Assembly: GCF_022539665.2 (NCBI RefSeq) | Contig: NC_081335.1 | Coordinates: 9,088,449-9,152,448, forward strand | DNA: 64,000 nt | Source: Daphnia carinata | Lineage: Eukaryota > Arthropoda > Branchiopoda > Diplostraca > Daphniidae | Direction of reading: 5' to 3' | Shown here: positions 58,731 through 64,000 of the stretch, in pieces | Layout: each line of letters begins with the position of its first letter | Numbering within the stretch: the stretch's first letter is position 1 | Position numbers and translations under genes: made by a program | The notes under the pieces: generated by a model | What the model saw: the letters and a program-made list of their open reading frames with translations, nothing else | The model's database searches: none | What the model was told of the DNA's origin: nothing

Positions 58731-58969
58731 TCCCCCTCCTCAGCCTGCGACTCGTCCCGATCGCATTGTCCCGCGAGCAGAAACTAGACGGGCGTAGGCC
58801 TAGACCCAAATAACGTAAATGAAACAAATGCAACACACTATCTTTAACAGCAGAAAAACTACACATAAAATATCGGGCAGACTACATGTAAGGGAATAAA
58901 AGGAGTAAACATAATAATAACGACACGAAGCGAGACTGAACAGAGTTTTTCTGTACTCGGAGGGTCGAA
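58731..58969 (-). other. Spacer between Env stop and LTR with polypurine tract
   Basis: Short non-coding tail after the Env stop at 58970, ending in the purine tract next to the LTR. No other feature seen. Confidence 0.5.
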
Positions 58970-61900
58970 CTACAGTCGTCCTTCTACGTCAGCCTCGTGT
59001 ACAGCTAGTCGGCCTTCTAGTTCGACTATGCGTTGGGTAACGCTGGCGAGCGACAACTGATATCCACGCCAGCCGAAAAATAACAATATCCTAAAGCCCA
59101 GCAACAACCCGACTATCGCGACAACTATTTCGTAGGGATAACGGAGCCCGACGGTGCGGTCGACCTCCATAGCCACTCTTGCTTTCTCTTCTTCTTCAAT
59201 CACGCGCAAGTGTTCACCCATGAGTGAAATACGGCTCTGAAACTTAGCGCGGCGCGATAGTAGGAGCTTGTTAGGCGCACCATTTTTTTCGCCGGGCAAT
59301 GAAGTTTCCTCTTCGGCAGTCTCCGATAGAAGTGGAACCAAATTTTTGAGCTGCGTCATAGTCGGTAGAGTGCTGTTGCTGAGTGCATGTTTGACATTTT
59401 TTCTGAAGCTTGCTTGAAAAATCCAATCGTCCGTGTGTGCTGAACACGACATTGGTACGTCGAAGACATCAAACGCTTCCTTCTTAATAACGGTGTTCGG
59501 TCTCCCGCGTTCGTGTGGACAGGTGAACGTTATAGTCGTCTCTTGCGTCTTGGAATAACCCCACCTACGGTGACCTAGATACACCGTTTGTTGGCCTCTC
59601 CAGGGCGAAAGCTTAGTTTTGCAGTGAAGGCGGCTCCGCACCTCGTCCTTCAGAAACAGCGCCATTGCGCAACTTGACTCCCGGTGTTTCCTATTTACTG
59701 CTCGGCTGATTGGGCAGATGGACGTAGGGGAAGTCACACAGCGGGCAGAGTCGGACACCGACAATTCCACAAAAGCCTTACTATCACCGGCCACGGCGAG
59801 AAATGGGGGAAGGGGCTCAAACTGAGCACCTAGCGTGGCATTGCCGATGGGGCGCGGCAAGCTGATGACCTCATACAGCGTAAATCTGAAAGGAAACTCG
59901 AACACGGGTAAGTGCATTAAAATGCGGAGGTAGTTACCTGCGGTGCCTACTACCACTTTCGCTTCCGTATACACCTTCCAGATATCCCCGTTCTGGATGG
60001 ATGGGCTCAACGACCAGCCTGTAGGTAGAACCGCCTTGATTTCCTTCAGCACAGCTTGCACTTGTAATGGAGGAAAAAGAGTAACCGGAAGCCGGCCCAT
60101 GGACATAGTAGCTATGCCAACCGAAAAGCTGTTCAGTTCTTCATCAAGCCAGGCGAGGGCGGACTCCAACTGCCGAAAAGCATCCTCCCCTCTCGTGATT
60201 GCTATCCAATGTGTCTCCATTTCTCGTGCGACTCCTTCAATTTTTTGGTCTAATTTCCAGGTTTCTCTCTCGATTTGCGCGAAAGCAGTCTGTAGCTCAT
60301 TCACAGCATCAGCTACTGCTTTCGTTTCCCACAATGTCTCATTTATGAGAGATGCGTGGACCTCCAAAGCATGCACTATTGAGCTAGTCTCCGTGGACAA
60401 TTTTTCCAGGCGACCCTGGACATGTTCGAGGTCCCCCTGCGTGGACACTCCGAATAGCCAATTGAGTACTTTACCACCTCCGTCAATTAATCCTCGCTTC
60501 TGCCTCGCTGTTTGCAGGTTAACGGCTGTTTTTAGGTCACTAAAACGTTGGTTACAACGCCGTAACTTCCCTAACTCAACTAGGGCTCTCCCCTTCACAT
60601 GTTGTTGTAGCGTCAGCTTAAATTTGTCTCTAGGGCCATTATGACGATTAGCCATAGTATCCACTTTCACTTCGAGCCACTCGTGTAAGGTCTTCATCAT
60701 GGTTGTCAGGTGGTCGAACGTAAGGTCGGTGGCCACGACCCCTTCGGAGTCGGAGAACGACACTTCCCCCTCGGATTTAAAAATCACTCCTTGATAAGCC
60801 ACTATTTCTTTAGTTGAAGCGTGCTTAAATTCTCCTATCACCGTGAGGATAAACAGGAGCGGGAAGGTCAACAGGAATGTTTTTCTGGCCGCTCGGATCC
60901 TTGCGGAACGTCGGAGGCCTCCACCTCCCTCTTCAACGGGCGGTGTGGCCGGTCGCGGAATGGTGGACTCCGCGGGCGGTGGTTGCTCCGGTGGTTGTTC
61001 TGGTGCCCAGTTTCCAGTGTTGGCCCGGGGTTGGCGACGCAGAGAAGTCTCCCCTGGTTGATCGCCGGTGCCCATAGCACTGGTGGCTTGCACCTGGGGC
61101 CTGGGACTCACACAATCGACGAAAGGCTTGATCCGTTCCACATGTACAATTTCGGATTTTAGGGACTTGCCGAGCTTGACCTCATAGTTGCTGGGAGTGG
61201 TTTGGCGCACAACCGTGTACGGCCCAAACCATCGATGCAGAAGCTTCTCCGACTTCCCTACCTTCCGGATTGGTTTGTAAATTAACACCCCTTCACCAGG
61301 CAGGTAAGTCGGGGCTTCTCGGCGTCCCTCATCGTACCGCACCTTCTGCTTTTTGTGTACAGCAGCGCACAGCCTCTGTTCGTCCTGACGCGCTCGTTGT
61401 AACCTTTCCAAGGCCCATTCCGTTGGCTCTCGGTCGCGAGGAGGAACAAGGTTGGGGTCGGAACTCAAGGCACCGTCGACAGGGAGAAAAGCCTCCCTCC
61501 CATACACGAGGTAAAAAGGGGTCCTTCCCATACTTTCCTGGCGGCTGGTATTGTAGGCGAAGGTTAAAAACGGTAAGGATTCATCCCAATCCCGGTGATC
61601 CACACTAACATACATAGATAGCATATCGGCTAGAGTATGATTTAGCCGCTCGACCAACCCATTCGCCTGAGGCCGGTATGCCGTGGTGGACGTATGGTTG
61701 GTTTCCATCGCCTGTAGCACCTTCTGCGTCACCTCCGCCATAAAGCAGCGCCCTTGGTCGGTTGTCAATTGACGGGGGGCTCCATGACGTAACAACACAC
61801 TTTTCACCAGAAAGTCAGCCACCTCTGCGGCGTCTTCTCTCGGCAGGGCTTTAGTCTCTGCCCACTTAGTAACGTAGTCAACGGCAACAATGATGTTGGC

Positions 61901-62215
61901 GTTGCCGGTTTTCGACAGAGGGAAGGGACCTAAAATGTCCATCCCTAGTCTCTCGAAGGGACGCTCACTTTGCTGGATTTCCATGAATCCAGCCGGACGC
62001 TGGTATACCGGCTTGCGCGATTGACACTCGCGACACTTCCGCAGGAAATCACGGATATCCTCTCCCATGCCTGGCCAATAATACCGGGCCTGGATCTTGT
62101 GTAGTGTCCGCGTGAGTCCCAAGTGGCCAGCAGTAATGTCGTGATGACAAGCACACATCACCTCTTCTCTGAAGGATTGGGGAACACACAGACGTAAGAG
62201 GAGACCGTCCTCCAT
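58970..62215 (-). CDS. Integrase fused in frame to an F-type envelope protein
   Basis: 1081 codons without a stop. Residues 1-370 are a gypsy integrase: zinc finger (HHDITAGH, CREC at 61-64), catalytic D93, D153 and E189, and a GPY module (RWFGPYTVV) near 330. Residues 380-440 are a Pro-rich linker. From about 446 a hydrophobic signal-like segment (FLLTFPLLFILTVIG) starts an ectodomain with a furin-type site RQKR at 571-574. Directly after it comes a fusion-peptide-like stretch (GLIDGGGKVLNWLFGV), then heptad-rich helix, several Cys, and a membrane anchor at about 1029-1047. This is the baculovirus-F/errantivirus Env layout. The frame likely continues upstream of 62215; the ATG is internal to Pol. 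Env is normally made from a spliced RNA; a CGGCCAG acceptor candidate lies near 60885. All key residues look intact. Confidence 0.85.
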   Translation of the reverse strand: MEDGLLLRLCVPQSFREEVMCACHHDITAGHLGLTRTLHKIQARYYWPGMGEDIRDFLRKCRECQSRKPVYQRPAGFMEIQQSERPFERLGMDILGPFPLSKTGNANIIVAVDYVTKWAETKALPREDAAEVADFLVKSVLLRHGAPRQLTTDQGRCFMAEVTQKVLQAMETNHTSTTAYRPQANGLVERLNHTLADMLSMYVSVDHRDWDESLPFLTFAYNTSRQESMGRTPFYLVYGREAFLPVDGALSSDPNLVPPRDREPTEWALERLQRARQDEQRLCAAVHKKQKVRYDEGRREAPTYLPGEGVLIYKPIRKVGKSEKLLHRWFGPYTVVRQTTPSNYEVKLGKSLKSEIVHVERIKPFVDCVSPRPQVQATSAMGTGDQPGETSLRRQPRANTGNWAPEQPPEQPPPAESTIPRPATPPVEEGGGGLRRSARIRAARKTFLLTFPLLFILTVIGEFKHASTKEIVAYQGVIFKSEGEVSFSDSEGVVATDLTFDHLTTMMKTLHEWLEVKVDTMANRHNGPRDKFKLTLQQHVKGRALVELGKLRRCNQRFSDLKTAVNLQTARQKRGLIDGGGKVLNWLFGVSTQGDLEHVQGRLEKLSTETSSIVHALEVHASLINETLWETKAVADAVNELQTAFAQIERETWKLDQKIEGVAREMETHWIAITRGEDAFRQLESALAWLDEELNSFSVGIATMSMGRLPVTLFPPLQVQAVLKEIKAVLPTGWSLSPSIQNGDIWKVYTEAKVVVGTAGNYLRILMHLPVFEFPFRFTLYEVISLPRPIGNATLGAQFEPLPPFLAVAGDSKAFVELSVSDSARCVTSPTSICPISRAVNRKHRESSCAMALFLKDEVRSRLHCKTKLSPWRGQQTVYLGHRRWGYSKTQETTITFTCPHERGRPNTVIKKEAFDVFDVPMSCSAHTDDWIFQASFRKNVKHALSNSTLPTMTQLKNLVPLLSETAEEETSLPGEKNGAPNKLLLSRRAKFQSRISLMGEHLRVIEEEEKARVAMEVDRTVGLRYPYEIVVAIVGLLLGFRILLFFGWRGYQLSLASVTQRIVELEGRLAVHEADVEGRL

Positions 62216-64000
62216 GACTTTTGCACGATATAGCAGTCCATCCCTGAGACGATATTGGGGGTATGGTTTCCATTTTTCAATTCAGCAAATACAAGCTTCC
62301 ACTCATGTTTCTGGGCGCACTGTAACGCGCTTTTGCTTTCCAAGTCGACACTCAGGGCAGCAACCATACACTGCAATTCTTCGTTTGCGGAGGGTCCGTT
62401 GGGTAACGAGAGAGAGCGTCCGCGTCTGAATGTAATCTCCCGCTCCGATGAACGATACGCAGCAAGAATTCTTGGAGTTGGAGACTCCAACGAGCTAGGC
62501 GCCCTGCTAAGTCCTTCTTTGTCAACAACCAACAAAGGGCGTGGTGGTCGGTTACCACCAGAGTTTCCATGCCCCAGATATAACTGCGAAACTTTTTCAC
62601 GGCCCACACCAAGGCCAAACACTCCTTCTCGGTGATCGAATAGTTACTTTCACTTTTAGACAGTAGTCGACTCGCGTAGGCCAATGGCTTCTCCACATTG
62701 TCAATACGTTGTAGCAGTACGGCCCCTAGGCCGTAGTCACAAGCGTCAGGGTGAATTTCAAAAGGCCTATCAAAATCGGGGTAGGCTAAAATTGCAGCTC
62801 GAGTCAACGCCTGCTTCAATGAAAAGAAACTCGCTTCCTAGGGTGCTTCCCACGCAAAACAACTCCCTTCTTGAACAGGTCCGTAAGCGGCTTTGCGGAC
62901 TAGGCAAACTGAGGGATAAACCTACGGTAATAAGAACACAACCCAACGAAGCTACGTACGCATTTCAACCTTTCGCTCGGTTTATTGAAAGAGGATGGAA
63001 TGGGAAAATTGACGATGGCGTTAATTTTATCGGGATCAGGGCGGACACCTAGTCCACTGATTACGTGGCCAAGAGCTTTGATCTCACTGGCTCCAAACTG
63101 ACATTTAACTAACTTGATCTTTAAGCCCGCACTTTGTAAGGCGGTCAGAACTTGACGGACTCGGCTTAAATGTTCTTTCACTCCCGAAGCGTAGATAATT
63201 ATGTCATCTAGGTAGACGAGGCAAATCGACCACCTTAGTCCGGTCAGGACTAAATCCATCATGCGCTGGAAGGTCCCGGGGGCTGAAGCCAACCCAAACG
63301 GCATCACCAGGAACTGGTATAGGCCGTCGGGGGTAACGAACGCGGTCTTTTCTTTGTCGGCCTCGTGAAGGGGTACCTGCCAGTACCCGCTCTCAAGGTC
63401 GATGGTGCTAAAAATACAGGCATTTCCCATACGCGACAGCGTCTCTTCGATCCTCGGCAAAGGGTACACGTCCCTCACTGAGATGGAGTTCAGCCGACGA
63501 TAGTCGACACAAAAACGCCAGCTTCCATCCTTTTTCTTTACCATAACCACAGGCGAGGCCCAAGGGCTGCTTGAGCGCTCGATCACACCCTTTTTTAGCA
63601 TTTGGTCGACCTGTTCCTGGACTATTGCTCTTTATTTCCACGCGCTTTTGTAGGGCGGTTGGTGAACGGGTGCTGCGGTCCCCGTGTTCATGCGGTGCTC
63701 AGCCTCTCGGCACATCCCTAGTTCACCGTCTCTCAACGCAAAACAGGTGTTAAACTCTTCGAGTACGTCCACCAGCTTTTCAGTTTCAGCGGCAGGGAGG
63801 TCTGCCGAAACTTGTTTTCTCAAGGCTTCGCGGGGGATGGCTTCCGCATCCGAAGTGTCGGGAAGGACCTCCTCGGACGTTAGCACGATAGCCGCACCTC
63901 CCTCCCCGTTTTGCTGCACAGCTCCCTCAATGGGTACCACAGAAGAATCGATGATCTCCATCTGGCCTAACACCGTGCCCTCCCGCAAGTACGTTTGGCG
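62216..64000 (-). pseudogene. Protease-RT-RNase H part of the same errantivirus-like pol, several lesions
   Basis: Runs off the window. 63988-63632 is the end of the protease/RT spacer and stops at TAA (63632-63634). The same phase continues in 63601-62900 with RT: SSPWASPVVMVKKKDGSWRF, VYPLPRIEETL, STIDLESGYWQVPL, MPFGLASAPGTFQRMMD, VYLDDIIIY. A TAG ends it at 62900. A frameshift and another TAG lie near 62840-62870. RNase H (62819-62352) reads FEIHPDACDYGLGAVLLQ and VVTDHHALCWLL. Two more shifts near 62400 and 62270 separate it from the integrase frame. Catalytic residues are kept but the reading is broken at five or more places. Confidence 0.82.

Noticed and set aside
59943..60644. 233-codon open frame on + opposite the Env gene
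   Set aside because: Antisense shadow of the minus-strand integrase-Env frame; Ser/Cys-rich without motif.

Overview
The window looks like animal, probably arthropod, genomic DNA. The left end carries a multi-exon nervous-system receptor gene (a plexin) with GT-AG introns stuffed with poly-T, poly-C and dinucleotide tracts. The rest is a dense nest of eukaryotic transposons. The mixture (Ty3/gypsy, DIRS, DUF4806-bearing TIR transposon, virus-derived envelope genes, short-intron genes) would fit a branchiopod crustacean such as Daphnia, but that species call is inference from general resemblance, not proof.

Layout: 1-12,000 is the 3' part of a plexin A gene on the + strand (12 visible exons, 2273-11221; the 5' Sema exons lie before the window), followed by its 3' UTR. 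13,364-13,914 is a short TIR element that sits against a truncated LTR. 13,915-19,258 is a decayed Ty3/gypsy element (gag, protease, RT, RNase H). Its RNase H region is cut by a 4.2-kb TIR DNA transposon (19,259-23,466) with a broken TNP2-like transposase on + and a spliced DUF4806-type gene on -. 23,467-28,754 is AT-rich and mostly empty, with one fragment that may come from a gamma-tubulin complex gene. 28,755-33,983 is a DIRS-type tyrosine-recombinase retrotransposon with inverted termini and an internal complementary region. 34,545-37,764 holds a decayed coding region I cannot name.

38,883-39,844 is a long inverted-repeat Tc1/mariner-type MITE. 39,881-41,265 is a second gypsy gag/protease remnant. 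44,069-49,806 is a young Ty3/gypsy element on - with two 451-bp LTRs that look identical, a 4-bp target duplication, a PBS and gag-PR-RT-RH-IN. 50,222-50,976 is a MITE carrying a tRNA-like segment. 51,300-55,600 is a gypsy carcass on + (LTR end, gag, integrase tail, 3' LTR start) whose middle is occupied by an ankyrin-repeat gene on -. 56,024-58,285 (-) is a broken virus-type glycoprotein gene split by a 705-bp foldback element. 58,318-64,000 (-) is an errantivirus-like gypsy element in which integrase and an F-type envelope protein form one 1081-codon open frame.

Most frame breaks in otherwise well preserved genes, including the plexin, are single-base gaps, often in short homopolymers. Some of the apparent pseudogenization may therefore be sequencing or assembly error. 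Family assignments are from motif reading by eye; no database search was possible.
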